Source of the DNA: Tepidibacillus decaturensis
GTDB taxonomy: Bacteria > Bacillota > Bacilli > Tepidibacillales > Tepidibacillaceae
Assembly: GCF_001561915.1 (NCBI RefSeq)
Contig: NZ_LSKU01000001.1
Span: 969,724 to 1,004,839 of the forward strand
Direction of reading: 5' to 3'
DNA length: 35,116 bases
The notes beneath the pieces were generated by a model, which worked only from the letters and a program-made list of their open reading frames with translations, was not told the origin of the DNA and made no database searches. Of the stretch, positions 1 to 9,054 are shown piece after piece (the first letter of the stretch is position 1; the number at the start of each line of letters is the position of its first letter). The position numbers were made by a program, and so were the translations under genes.

Positions 1-2
1 AT

Positions 3-218
3 GCAGAATTAAACAGGAAAATGAAAAATGTGGAAGAACGTTTAGATAAAATAGAACGAGATAAAGGAACGAATCATGTAAACCCAAGATATGCGCAAAT
101 CTTTGAACTCTATCAATCAGGAGCCTCAATTGATGCGATCGCAAAAAAAATGAAAATGGGGCATGGGGAAATCGAGTTGATATTAGAACTTGCTAAGAAA
201 GGACTAAAGTATGTTTAG
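3..218 (+). CDS. C-terminal part of a SwrB/DUF6115-like protein (5' partial)
   Basis: The frame is open from base 3, so the gene probably starts outside the window; an internal ATG at 21 is preceded by no good ribosome site. The visible part is a charged, coiled-coil-like stretch followed by a short helix-turn-helix-like tail (IFELYQSGASIDAIAKKM, then a GEIELILEL motif). This tail is typical of the C-terminus of the SwrB/YlxL and DUF6115 proteins that lie between the motility/sigD genes and rpsB in Bacillales, which matches its position. It overlaps the next gene by 8 bases, suggesting translational coupling. The exact function is unknown; SwrB in B. subtilis promotes flagellar assembly. Confidence 0.6.
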   Translation, partial: AELNRKMKNVEERLDKIERDKGTNHVNPRYAQIFELYQSGASIDAIAKKMKMGHGEIELILELAKKGLKYV

Positions 219-681
219 TAACAAAAACTTTTTGAAAGGCATGGGAATTGGTTTTATCTTAAGCAGTATATTTTTATTTTGGTTTGTTAAACCTCCTTCT
301 GAAACCCCAACTCCAACCCCAGCCGAGTTAATCAAAAATATTTCAATCGAGGAACTTAAACAACTTATCACTGAAAAAGGGTATGTTATTTACAAACCTG
401 AAGAAATTGAAGCTTTAAAAGAAGAAAACAAAGAAACAGATTCTAAGACACCAGAAAAGGTTCAATTTGTGATCAAAAAGGGTATGACATCTTATAAAGT
501 TGCTGATCTATTAGTTTCGTCAAATATAATTAAAGATAAACAGCAGTTTTTAAACATATTAAGCCAATATGGACTAATGAAAAATATTCAAATCGGGAAT
601 TATACTTATCATTCAGATATGACTTTAGATGATTTGATTTCACTCATAACCCATAAAAAAGTGGAAGAATGGAAAAAGTAA
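211..681 (+). CDS. Small membrane-anchored protein with MltG/YceG-like domain
   Basis: The 156-residue protein has an N-terminal membrane segment (about residues 9-27), a short Pro/Thr linker (about 29-37), a charged helical region and a C-terminal domain (about 85-150). The C-terminal domain has the pattern of the small LysM-like subdomain of endolytic transglycosylase MltG: a VIKKGMTSYKVADLL start, then an F-x-x-x-L segment, then a GNYTYHSDMTLDDLISLI end. The large catalytic MltG domain is absent, so it is not expected to cut glycan and may instead bind wall or a partner outside the membrane. Start ATG overlaps the upstream stop. Assignment rests on pattern recognition only. Confidence 0.6.
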   Translation: MFSNKNFLKGMGIGFILSSIFLFWFVKPPSETPTPTPAELIKNISIEELKQLITEKGYVIYKPEEIEALKEENKETDSKTPEKVQFVIKKGMTSYKVADLLVSSNIIKDKQQFLNILSQYGLMKNIQIGNYTYHSDMTLDDLISLITHKKVEEWKK

Positions 682-686
682 ATAAG

Positions 687-715
687 TTGCATCCTATTGC
701 TAATTATGGTATATT
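687..715 (+). promoter_or_regulatory. Sigma-A promoter for rpsB-tsf
   Basis: A TTGCAT -35 box (687-692) and TATATT -10 box (710-715) are separated by exactly 17 bases. The predicted start at about 721-723 lies just before a 5-bp hairpin and the structured leader, and over 100 bases upstream of rpsB. The -10 box is good, the -35 box moderate. Confidence 0.55.
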
Positions 716-720
716 AAATC

Positions 721-820
721 TCGGTGTTAAAAACACACGCTTACCAATTTAATTACGGGTGCTATATGATTAGTTGTAATTAAAAATGAAGTAAGCGGAG
801 GAAAAAAACCAAAGGAGGTG
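721..820 (+). promoter_or_regulatory. Structured 5' leader of rpsB, possible S2 autoregulatory element
   Basis: Three stems are visible. GTGTT (724-728) pairs with AACAC (732-736) at the predicted transcript 5' end. CGCTTAC (738-744) pairs perfectly with GTAAGCG (791-797). Nested inside, TTTAATTAC (748-756) pairs perfectly with GTAATTAAA (776-784), leaving an internal loop (CAA opposite AATGAA) and a 19-base apical loop. The strong ribosome site AAAGGAGGTG (811-820) follows directly. Ribosomal protein S2 represses its own operon through a leader in gammaproteobacteria; that this leader does the same is inference. Confidence 0.5.
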
Positions 821-827
821 TTGAGAT

Positions 828-1526
828 ATGGCAGTTATTTCCATGAAACAATTATTGGAGGCAGGGGTTCATTTTGGTCACCAAACACGCCGTTGGAACC
901 CAAAAATGGAACGCTATATCTTCACAGAAAGAAATGGTATTTATATTATTGATTTACAAAAAACAGTTAAGAAAGTAGAAGAAGCTTATAACTTTATTAA
1001 AGAAGTTGCAGCTTCTGGTAAGAGCATTCTTTTTGTCGGAACAAAAAAACAAGCTCAAGATTCTGTAAAAGAAGAAGCAGAACGCTCTGACAGCTTTTAT
1101 ATCAATCAACGTTGGTTAGGTGGTACTTTAACTAACTTTGCAACAATTCAAAAACGTATTGACCGTTTAAGTCAATTAGAAACAATGGAAGCTGACGGAA
1201 CTTTTGATGTCCTTCCTAAAAAAGAAGTAATCATTCTTAAAAAAGAAAAAGAACGTCTAGAAAAATTCTTAGGCGGTATTAAAGGAATGAAAGAACTTCC
1301 TGGTGCATTGTTCGTTATTGATCCTCGTAAGGAGCGTATTGCTGTTGCTGAGGCACACAAATTAGGGATTCCAGTTGTAGCAATTGTCGATACAAACTGT
1401 GATCCTGATGAAGTAGATTATGTCATTCCAGGTAATGATGATGCAATTCGTGCAGTGAAATTATTAACTGAAAAAATGGCAGAAGCTATTTTAGAAGGCA
1501 GACAAGGTGAACAAACAATCGCTTAA
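828..1526 (+). CDS. rpsB: 30S ribosomal protein S2
   Basis: This 232-residue protein is full length for bacterial S2. It opens with the S2 signature ([20 protein letters not shown]) and contains [33 protein letters not shown] and the conserved VDTNCDP region near residue 190. S2 binds the head-body junction of the small subunit late in assembly, together with S1 or its equivalent, and is needed for initiation. Translation begins at ATG 828 after AAAGGAGGTG. It is first in the rpsB-tsf unit, followed by a hairpin before tsf, and preceded by a structured leader that may control it. Confidence 0.98.
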   Translation: MAVISMKQLLEAGVHFGHQTRRWNPKMERYIFTERNGIYIIDLQKTVKKVEEAYNFIKEVAASGKSILFVGTKKQAQDSVKEEAERSDSFYINQRWLGGTLTNFATIQKRIDRLSQLETMEADGTFDVLPKKEVIILKKEKERLEKFLGGIKGMKELPGALFVIDPRKERIAVAEAHKLGIPVVAIVDTNCDPDEVDYVIPGNDDAIRAVKLLTEKMAEAILEGRQGEQTIA

Positions 1527-1533
1527 TCATATG

Positions 1534-1575
1534 AAGGGTGGCCTAAGGGTGTTATACCCTTTACCACCCTTTTAA
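1534..1575 (+). terminator. Two-part hairpin between rpsB and tsf, probable attenuator
   Basis: An outer stem AAGGGTGG (1534-1541) pairs with CCACCCTT (1564-1571), and an inner stem AAGGGT (1545-1550) pairs with ACCCTT (1556-1561), leaving a 5-base loop. Only four Ts follow, so it is more likely a partial terminator or RNA-processing/stability element than a full stop. Confidence 0.55.
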
Positions 1576-1623
1576 AATAGTACATAATGCATAGTATTAT
1601 TTATTAGATCAAGGAGGATAAGA

Positions 1624-2274
1624 ATGGAAATTACAGCATCGATGGTAAAAGAGCTTCGTGAAAAAACTGGAGCAGGAATGATGGATTGTAAAAAGGCATT
1701 AAATGAAGCAAATGGTGATATGGAAAGAGCAGTAGAGATTTTACGTGAAAAAGGTATCGCATCTGCTGCAAAAAAAGCTGGACGTATTGCTGCTGAAGGA
1801 ATTGTAGAATCTTATATACATGGTGGAGGAAGAATCGGTGTTTTGGTTGAAGTTAATTGTGAAACTGACTTTGTTGCCAAAACGGACGAATTCAGAAGTT
1901 TTGTTCGCGATATAGCGATGCATATTGCTGCCACAAATCCTAGATATTTAAAGCGTGAAGAGGTTCCTCAAGAGGATATTGAAAAAGAACGCGAAATACT
2001 TAAAGCTCAAGCATTAAATGAAGGAAAACCTGAAAAAATTGTTGAGAAAATGGTAGAAGGTCGTATTGATAAATTTTATAAAGAAAACTGCCTATTAGAA
2101 CAACCTTTTGTTAAAGATCCTGACAAAACCATTGAGAGTTTAGTAAAAGAACAAATCGCAAAAATTGGTGAGAATATTAATATTCGTCGTTTTATGAGAT
2201 ACGAACTTGGTGAAGGTCTAGAAAAGAAAGTAGACAATTTTGTTGAGGAAGTTATGGCACAAGCAAAGATGTAA
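1624..2274 (+). CDS. tsf: Elongation factor Ts (short form)
   Basis: EF-Ts is the guanine-nucleotide exchange factor that recharges EF-Tu. The N-terminal UBA-like domain is clear ([20 protein letters not shown]), followed by the core with the [16 protein letters not shown] motif that contacts EF-Tu (about residues 75-90). At 216 residues it is much shorter than the B. subtilis protein of about 293; it resembles the compact EF-Ts of some other Firmicutes and Thermus, which lack one core subdomain. The C-terminus looks natural ([11 protein letters not shown]) and a terminator follows, so I do not read it as truncated. The ribosome site is AAGGAGGATA before ATG 1624. Confidence 0.97.
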   Translation: MEITASMVKELREKTGAGMMDCKKALNEANGDMERAVEILREKGIASAAKKAGRIAAEGIVESYIHGGGRIGVLVEVNCETDFVAKTDEFRSFVRDIAMHIAATNPRYLKREEVPQEDIEKEREILKAQALNEGKPEKIVEKMVEGRIDKFYKENCLLEQPFVKDPDKTIESLVKEQIAKIGENINIRRFMRYELGEGLEKKVDNFVEEVMAQAKM

Positions 2275-2285
2275 TTTGCTTTAAA

Positions 2286-2316
2286 ATAGGGAACACCTTT
2301 GTGTTCCTATTTTTTT
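2286..2316 (+). terminator. Rho-independent terminator after tsf
   Basis: ATAGGGAACAC (2286-2296) pairs with GTGTTCCTAT (2301-2310), with one bulged G, and is followed by a run of Ts (2310-2316). It ends the rpsB-tsf unit. Confidence 0.85.
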
Positions 2317-2400
2317 AAATTATTAGGTTTTCTTGATTAACACTTTATTAGAGCAGGAATATGATTATTGATGTAGAATAATGAACGGGGGTTCAAATAA

Positions 2401-3681
<1,281 letters not shown>

Positions 3682-3688
3682 AGACCCT

Positions 3689-3718
3689 CCCTCCCTTTCA
3701 TAAGGGAGGGCATTTTTT
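3689..3718 (+). terminator. Rho-independent terminator after frr
   Basis: CCCTCCCTT (3689-3697) pairs perfectly with AAGGGAGGG (3702-3710) around a 4-base loop, followed by CA and six Ts. Confidence 0.93.
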
Positions 3719-3799
3719 CAATCGTAAAGAACATAGTAACTTTTTCTATATGTTTAAATTTGTGGATCTGTTTAATTGTTTTGGAGTGGAGGACGAATG

Positions 3800-4576
3800 A
3801 TGTTAAAGGGTTTGTTTGCAAAGAAAAAAGAAAATGGTTTAGACAAAAATAAACTTAATATAAAAGACCTTGACCCTTTAAATATTCCTAAACACGTTGC
3901 TATTATAATGGACGGCAATGGAAGATGGGCGAAACAAAAAGGTTTACCAAGAATTGCTGGACATCGTGAAGGAATGAAAACGATTAGAGAAGTGGCTCGA
4001 GTTGCAAATGAAGTTGGGATCAAAATTTTAACCCTTTATGCTTTTTCAACCGAAAACTGGAAAAGGCCGCAAGATGAAGTGAAATTTTTAATGGATTTAC
4101 CTCAGGAGTTTTTAAGAAAAGAGCTTGACGAATTAATCGAACAAAATGTTCAGGTCAAAATGATGGGATTTGATCAACAACTCCCTGAACATACTTTAAA
4201 TGCTGTACATGAAGCAGTAGAGAAGACAAAGCAAAATACTGGACTTATTTTAAATTTTGCTTTAAACTACGGTAGTCGTTATGAGATTATCCATGCGATA
4301 AGAAATATTGTTGATGATGTTTTAGCTGGCAATATTTCTAAAGATGAAATTGATGAGAAATTAATGAATCAATATCTATTAACGAAATCATATCCAGATC
4401 CTGATCTACTTATCAGAACAAGCGGCGAACTTCGAATTAGTAATTTTTTACTTTGGCAGATTGCCTATACTGAATTATGGTATACTGATGAATTTTGGCC
4501 TGAATTTAATAAACAAAGCTTATTACAAGCTATCTATGAATATCAACAAAGATCGAGGCGATTTGGATCACTATAA
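3800..4576 (+). CDS. uppS: Undecaprenyl diphosphate synthase (isoprenyl transferase)
   Basis: The enzyme condenses eight isopentenyl diphosphates onto farnesyl diphosphate in cis to make the C55 lipid carrier for wall synthesis. The 258 residues include HVAIIMDGNGRWAKQKG with the catalytic Asp near residue 36, LTLYAFSTENWKRP, LNFALNYGSRYEI and the C-terminal PDLLIRTSGELRISNFLLWQ signature. Start ATG 3800 is 7 bases after GGAGG (3788-3792); the adjacent ATG 3797 is possible. It leads a membrane-lipid operon with cdsA, dxr, rseP and ispG, so the isoprenoid genes and their user are together. I see no confident promoter in 3719-3790. Confidence 0.96.
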   Translation: MLKGLFAKKKENGLDKNKLNIKDLDPLNIPKHVAIIMDGNGRWAKQKGLPRIAGHREGMKTIREVARVANEVGIKILTLYAFSTENWKRPQDEVKFLMDLPQEFLRKELDELIEQNVQVKMMGFDQQLPEHTLNAVHEAVEKTKQNTGLILNFALNYGSRYEIIHAIRNIVDDVLAGNISKDEIDEKLMNQYLLTKSYPDPDLLIRTSGELRISNFLLWQIAYTELWYTDEFWPEFNKQSLLQAIYEYQQRSRRFGSL

Positions 4577-4588
4577 AGGGTGGGCTTA

Positions 4589-5380
4589 ATGAAACAAAGG
4601 ATTTTGACAGGATTAATCGGTGGAATTGGTTTTATCTATTTAGTATGGTTGGGGGAGCTTCCCTATACAATTTTAGTAATATTATTAGCATTGATAGGGT
4701 ATTATGAATTTTTAAGAATGAATCAAACACCAGTATTTTCATGGCAAGGACTTATCGGACTCAATACCGTTCTATTTATCATCCTAACTCAAAATTCGCT
4801 TTTAGCTGGTATAGATCGACAACAATTAATGTCACTTTTACTTGTTTCTTTGTTTTTGTATCTTGCTTTAATTGTGATAAAGAAAAATGAAATCAATTTT
4901 GATCAGGTTTCTTATCACTTGTTTGGTGCAATGTATATTGGCTTTGGTTTTTCCTATATGTTAGAAACAAGATTGATGGAACATGGATTCCAATTTAGTC
5001 TTCTTGTTTTTTTGGCTACTTTTGCTTCTGATTCAGGGGCTTATTTTACTGGAAAATATTTAGGCAAAACTAAACTATGGCCTGAAATTAGTCCCAAGAA
5101 AACCATTGAAGGATCTATTGGAGGCATTGTCTTTGCAATTATTGTAAGTTTACTTTTAAATGCAATGTTTCAAATTACAGAGCATTTTATGCTAATGATT
5201 TGGGCAGGCATTCTTATTGCAATAACTGGACAATTTGGGGATTTAATCGAATCCGCATTAAAAAGGTCAAAAGGAGTAAAAGATTCTGGATCACTTTTAC
5301 CTGGACATGGTGGAGTTCTAGATCGATTTGATAGTTTAATCTTTGTCTTTCCCATTTTGCACTTATTACATATACTTTAG
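4589..5380 (+). CDS. cdsA: Phosphatidate cytidylyltransferase
   Basis: CdsA converts phosphatidate and CTP to CDP-diacylglycerol, the branch point of phospholipid synthesis. The 263-residue protein is almost entirely hydrophobic membrane helices, as expected, and ends with the CDS signature (ALKRSKGVKDSGSLLPGHGG, then VLDRFDS) at about residues 215-245. ATG 4589 follows AAGGGTGG at suitable spacing; GTG 4580 is a less likely start. It lies 12 bases after uppS and 17 before dxr. Confidence 0.95.
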   Translation: MKQRILTGLIGGIGFIYLVWLGELPYTILVILLALIGYYEFLRMNQTPVFSWQGLIGLNTVLFIILTQNSLLAGIDRQQLMSLLLVSLFLYLALIVIKKNEINFDQVSYHLFGAMYIGFGFSYMLETRLMEHGFQFSLLVFLATFASDSGAYFTGKYLGKTKLWPEISPKKTIEGSIGGIVFAIIVSLLLNAMFQITEHFMLMIWAGILIAITGQFGDLIESALKRSKGVKDSGSLLPGHGGVLDRFDSLIFVFPILHLLHIL

Positions 5381-5397
5381 ATCATGGGGGTAAAGTG

Positions 5398-6555
5398 ATG
5401 AAATACTTAGCAATACTAGGATCAACCGGCTCTATTGGTACACAAGCGTTAGAAGTCGTTCAGGCTCATCAAGACAAGTTTCGTGTTATTGGTTTATCAG
5501 CAGGATCGAATTTAACAGTCTTAAAAAAACAGATTGCAACCTTTTCTCCAAAAATCGTTTCTGTTCGTTCAAAAGATTTAGCAGAAAAACTTCGAACTGA
5601 AGTACGAAGCGATGTAAAAATCGTTTATGGGGAGGAAGGGCTTATTGAAGTTGCCACTCAGGATGATGTTGATTTTGTGATAACTGCATTAGTAGGAAGT
5701 ATTGGCTTAAAACCAACAATAAAGGCAATTGAAGCAAATAAACAGATTGGTTTAGCAAACAAAGAAACCCTTGTATCTGGTGGACATTTAGTCATGGAAC
5801 TAGCGAAACAATATGACGTTCCGATTATTCCTATAGATAGTGAACATTCTGCTATTTACCAAAGCCTAAATGGTGAAAAAAATACTCAAGTTAATCGAAT
5901 TATCTTAACAGCATCTGGAGGCCCTTTTAGAAATAAATCTAGAGAAGATTTGAAAAACGTTACGATTGCAGATGCTTTAAAACATCCAAACTGGACAATG
6001 GGAGCAAAAATAACGATTGACTCAGCAACAATGATGAATAAAGGATTAGAGGTTATAGAGGCACATTGGTTATTTCAAATGCCTTATGAAAAAATTGATG
6101 TCATGATTCACCCTGAAAGCATCATACATTCTATGGTAGAATATATTGATAGAGCAATTATTGCTCAATTAGGAACTCCTGATATGAAGGTTCCTATTCA
6201 ATATGCGATCTCTTATCCGGATCGTTTAAATCTAAATATTGATGCGCTTGATTTAACTCAGATTGGGGCATTGCACTTCTTTAAACCGGATTTAGAGAGG
6301 TTCCCTAGTCTGAAAATGGCATACCAAACAGGAAAAGAAGGAGGAACGATGCCTACAGTACTAAACGCTGCTAACGAAGTAGTAGTGGGCGCTTTTTTAC
6401 AAGGTAAAGTTCCGTTTATGGAAATAGAAAGTATAATTGATGCTATTTTAGGACAGCATCAAAAGGTAAAGCATCCTTCAATTGAAGAGATCATGGAAGC
6501 TGATCGTTGGGCAAGGGTAGCAACGTCTACACTTATCAAAAGTAAAGGTTGGTGA
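5398..6555 (+). CDS. dxr: 1-deoxy-D-xylulose-5-phosphate reductoisomerase
   Basis: Dxr commits DXP to the MEP isoprenoid pathway by NADPH-dependent rearrangement to methylerythritol phosphate. The N-terminal nucleotide-binding motif GSTGSIG (about residues 8-14), ANKETLVSGG, the metal/substrate segment IPIDSEHSAIYQSL (about 142-155) and MNKGLEVIEAHWLF are all present. Its 385 residues are full length. The start ATG 5398 is 7 bases after GGGGG. Together with uppS and ispG it forms an isoprenoid block. Confidence 0.97.
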   Translation: MKYLAILGSTGSIGTQALEVVQAHQDKFRVIGLSAGSNLTVLKKQIATFSPKIVSVRSKDLAEKLRTEVRSDVKIVYGEEGLIEVATQDDVDFVITALVGSIGLKPTIKAIEANKQIGLANKETLVSGGHLVMELAKQYDVPIIPIDSEHSAIYQSLNGEKNTQVNRIILTASGGPFRNKSREDLKNVTIADALKHPNWTMGAKITIDSATMMNKGLEVIEAHWLFQMPYEKIDVMIHPESIIHSMVEYIDRAIIAQLGTPDMKVPIQYAISYPDRLNLNIDALDLTQIGALHFFKPDLERFPSLKMAYQTGKEGGTMPTVLNAANEVVVGAFLQGKVPFMEIESIIDAILGQHQKVKHPSIEEIMEADRWARVATSTLIKSKGW

Positions 6556-6560
6556 TCAGA

Positions 6561-7811
6561 TTGAATATTGTTTTAATTCTTGAGATTGTTCTTGTTTTCG
6601 CAGCACTAATGTTTTTTCATGAATTAGGGCATTTCCTTTTTGCTAAAAAAGCAGGAATCTTCGTCAGGGAATTTTCATTAGGACTTGGGCCCAAACTATT
6701 TTCTTTTAAAAAAAGAGAGACCCAATACTCCCTTAGGATTCTTCCTTTTGGTGCATATGTTCGAATGGCTGGAGAGGACCCTGAGGTTGTAGAGATAAAA
6801 GATGGTCAAACTTTAGCCCTTAAGCTTGATTCTAAAGGAAAAGTGACAGATATTTATTTTGATGAAAAAGATTTTAGTAAAGGAATTATAATAAGAGTCA
6901 AGAGTGCAGATCTTGAACGTGAATTAACCATTAAGGGATATGACCAAGACGAACATTTAGTCAATTATTCTCTTTCACGAGAAACAGTTATGCATTATGA
7001 AAAACAAAGTGTGCAAATTGCACCATGGGATCGACAATTTGGTTCTAAATCGATCTTAGATCGTTTTGCAACCATTTTAGCTGGACCTGTATTTAATATT
7101 ATTTTAACGATTGTGTTATTTTTTGTTGTTGCGATGATGGTTGGAGTACCCTCTGAGCAAGTTAGTTTTGGAAAAGTAAACCCTGGATCACCTGCAGATA
7201 AGGCAGGGATTCAGCAAGGGGATATTGTCTTGTCGGTCGATAATACGCCTATTAAGAAAGATACGGAACTAATAGAAAAGATTCAAAAATCCCCTGGAAA
7301 AGAACTCATTTTAAAAATTGAAAGAAATGGGACAACAAAGGAGATTACAGTCATACCAGAGGAGAAGTCGGGAAAAGGGTTAATTGGGGTAGAGGTTGGA
7401 CACCTTCGTGAGGAGGCAACAATTCCCAAGGCAGCATCTTCCGCAGTAACAAATACGGCTAAAATGACAGCACTTATTTTGGATAGCTTTAGATTACTTT
7501 TCTCGGGTAATGTTGGTATGAATGATTTAGCTGGACCTGTAGGAATTATGAAAATTACAAGTGATGCTGCGAAACAAGGTATGGCTACATTGATTAACTG
7601 GGCAGGGATGTTAAGCCTATATCTTGGAATATTCAATTTATTACCGATACCTGCTTTAGATGGAAGTCGTTTATTATTTCTTACCATTGAGGGTGTACGT
7701 GGCAAGCCGATTGATCCCCAAAAAGAGAGTATGGTACACCTTGTTGGATTTGCTTTATTGATGCTTTTAATGATCATTGTTACCGTGAATGATGTATCTA
7801 AAATATTTTAA
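6561..7811 (+). CDS. rseP: Site-2 intramembrane zinc metalloprotease RseP/RasP
   Basis: This protease cuts transmembrane segments of substrates such as anti-sigma factors (RsiW in B. subtilis) and signal-peptide remnants. HELGH at about residues 20-24 in the first membrane helix provides two zinc ligands and the catalytic Glu; NLLPIPALDG near residue 358 provides the third ligand. A PDZ domain sits between (about 195-275). TTG 6561 is chosen because GGTTGGTGATC precedes it and it puts HELGH at the usual depth; upstream TTG/GTG codons lack spacing. It follows dxr by 5 bases. Confidence 0.93.
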   Translation: MNIVLILEIVLVFAALMFFHELGHFLFAKKAGIFVREFSLGLGPKLFSFKKRETQYSLRILPFGAYVRMAGEDPEVVEIKDGQTLALKLDSKGKVTDIYFDEKDFSKGIIIRVKSADLERELTIKGYDQDEHLVNYSLSRETVMHYEKQSVQIAPWDRQFGSKSILDRFATILAGPVFNIILTIVLFFVVAMMVGVPSEQVSFGKVNPGSPADKAGIQQGDIVLSVDNTPIKKDTELIEKIQKSPGKELILKIERNGTTKEITVIPEEKSGKGLIGVEVGHLREEATIPKAASSAVTNTAKMTALILDSFRLLFSGNVGMNDLAGPVGIMKITSDAAKQGMATLINWAGMLSLYLGIFNLLPIPALDGSRLLFLTIEGVRGKPIDPQKESMVHLVGFALLMLLMIIVTVNDVSKIF

Positions 7812-7837
7812 ATTTTGTTCTTTAGGTGGTGCTAACA

Positions 7838-8899
7838 TTGTATAGGCGTGAGGAGACAAGACCGGTTTATGTGGGAAATGTACAAATAGGTGGTCAAAGT
7901 GATGTAGTCATCCAATCGATGGCAACAACAGATACGAGAGATATTGATGCCACAGTATCTGAAATAGAAAGACTAGCAGAAGTAGGTTGTCAAATTGTTC
8001 GGCTTGCTGTAATCAATGAGGATGCGGCTAAAGCGATTGAACAAATCAAAAAGCGTTCACCACTTCCATTAGTTGCGGATATCCATTTTGATTATAAGTT
8101 GGCATTAATTGCCTTAGAAAGTGGTATTGATAAAATACGTATCAATCCAGGAAACATTGGTTCAATTGAAAAAGTTCAGAAGGTAGTAGAAGCTTGTCGA
8201 GCAAGAAATGTACCTATTCGAATTGGTGTAAATTCTGGCTCGATTGAAAAAGAGATATTAAATAAATATGGTCATCCAACTGCAGAGGGATTGGTCGAAT
8301 CAGCCTTAAAGCATGTAGAAATCTTAGAACAATTAGACTTTTATGACATGGTCATTTCTTTAAAAGCATCTAACGTTCCGATGATGATTAAAGCTTATCA
8401 TCTCATGGCAGAAAAAAGAAATTATCCCTTACATGTTGGTGTAACTGAAGCAGGAACTATTTTTTCCGGAAGTATTAAATCAGCAGTGGGTATTGGCTCT
8501 GTTCTTTCAAGTGGAATTGGTGACACTATTCGCGTCTCTTTAACAGGAGAACCGACAGAAGAAATCAAGGTAGCTAAAGAAATGTTGAAGAGTTTGGAGA
8601 TTAGAACAAATGAACCAGAAATCATTTCTTGTCCAACCTGTGGTAGAGTGCAAATCGACTTAATCAGTTTAGCTAATAAAGTAGAAGATGCGATCCAGAA
8701 AATTGGCCAGCCCTTAAAAGTAGCAGTAATGGGATGTGCAGTTAATGGCCCAGGTGAAGCAAGAGAAGCTGATGTTGGTGTAGCAGGAGGACATGGTGAA
8801 GGCCTGATCTTTAGAAATGGTGAAATTGTAAGAAAAGTAAAAGAAGAAGAGCTTTTTGAGGAATTGATGAAAGAAATTGAAGATATCACAAAGAAATGA
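7838..8899 (+). CDS. ispG: 4-hydroxy-3-methylbut-2-en-1-yl diphosphate synthase (flavodoxin)
   Basis: IspG carries out the penultimate MEP-pathway step with a [4Fe-4S] cluster. The N-terminal TIM-barrel start ([18 protein letters not shown]) and [11 protein letters not shown] are clear. Cluster ligands Cys265, Cys268 (SCPTCGR) and Cys300 ([10 protein letters not shown]) are all present. TTG 7838 lies 8 bases after AGGTGG; earlier GTG codons overlap the ribosome site. In B. subtilis this position holds proS; here ispG takes it and no proS is present, an arrangement I associate with other Bacillales and clostridia. Confidence 0.95.
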   Translation: MYRREETRPVYVGNVQIGGQSDVVIQSMATTDTRDIDATVSEIERLAEVGCQIVRLAVINEDAAKAIEQIKKRSPLPLVADIHFDYKLALIALESGIDKIRINPGNIGSIEKVQKVVEACRARNVPIRIGVNSGSIEKEILNKYGHPTAEGLVESALKHVEILEQLDFYDMVISLKASNVPMMIKAYHLMAEKRNYPLHVGVTEAGTIFSGSIKSAVGIGSVLSSGIGDTIRVSLTGEPTEEIKVAKEMLKSLEIRTNEPEIISCPTCGRVQIDLISLANKVEDAIQKIGQPLKVAVMGCAVNGPGEAREADVGVAGGHGEGLIFRNGEIVRKVKEEELFEELMKEIEDITKK

Positions 8900-8917
8900 T
8901 AAAATGAAAGGAAAAAT

Positions 8918-8943
8918 GGTACAATCTTTAGGTTGTACCTTTT
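8918..8943 (+). terminator. Rho-independent terminator after ispG
   Basis: GGTACAA (8918-8924) pairs with TTGTACC (8933-8939) around an 8-base loop, followed by TTTT and a T-rich stretch. It separates the envelope operon from polC. Confidence 0.7.
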
Positions 8944-8971
8944 CTCTTTTACCGCACTATTTTAATGAGAT

Positions 8972-9023
8972 CCCACAAAAGTAATCGGATTTATACTTCA
9001 AAGGAAGTCGCTACTTTTGTGGG
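8972..9023 (+). repeat. Nested inverted repeat upstream of polC
   Basis: CCCACAAAAGTA (8972-8983) and TACTTTTGTGGG (9012-9023) are perfect 12-base inverted copies. Inside, ACTTC (8995-8999) pairs with GAAGT (9004-9008) around AAAG. GAT just outside the left arm and ATC two bases beyond the right arm may extend the stem. No T-run follows, so it is not a terminator. It ends 31 bases before polC. It may be a leader structure or one copy of an interspersed palindromic repeat. Confidence 0.7.
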
Positions 9024-9054
9024 CAATCTAAAACGCTAGATAAAAGGTGATAAG

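Noticed and set aside
7283-7777. 164-codon minus-strand open frame opposite rseP
   Set aside because: It overlaps the conserved rseP PDZ and second zinc motif on the other strand and has no ribosome site or recognisable domain.
8422-8889. 155-codon minus-strand open frame opposite ispG
   Set aside because: Serine/isoleucine-rich shadow of the ispG cluster-binding region with no independent support.
8900-9054. T-box remnant from a lost proS upstream of polC
   Set aside because: I looked for the conserved AGGGTGG-ACCGCG element and found only a chance ACCGC; the structure there is a simple nested inverted repeat.
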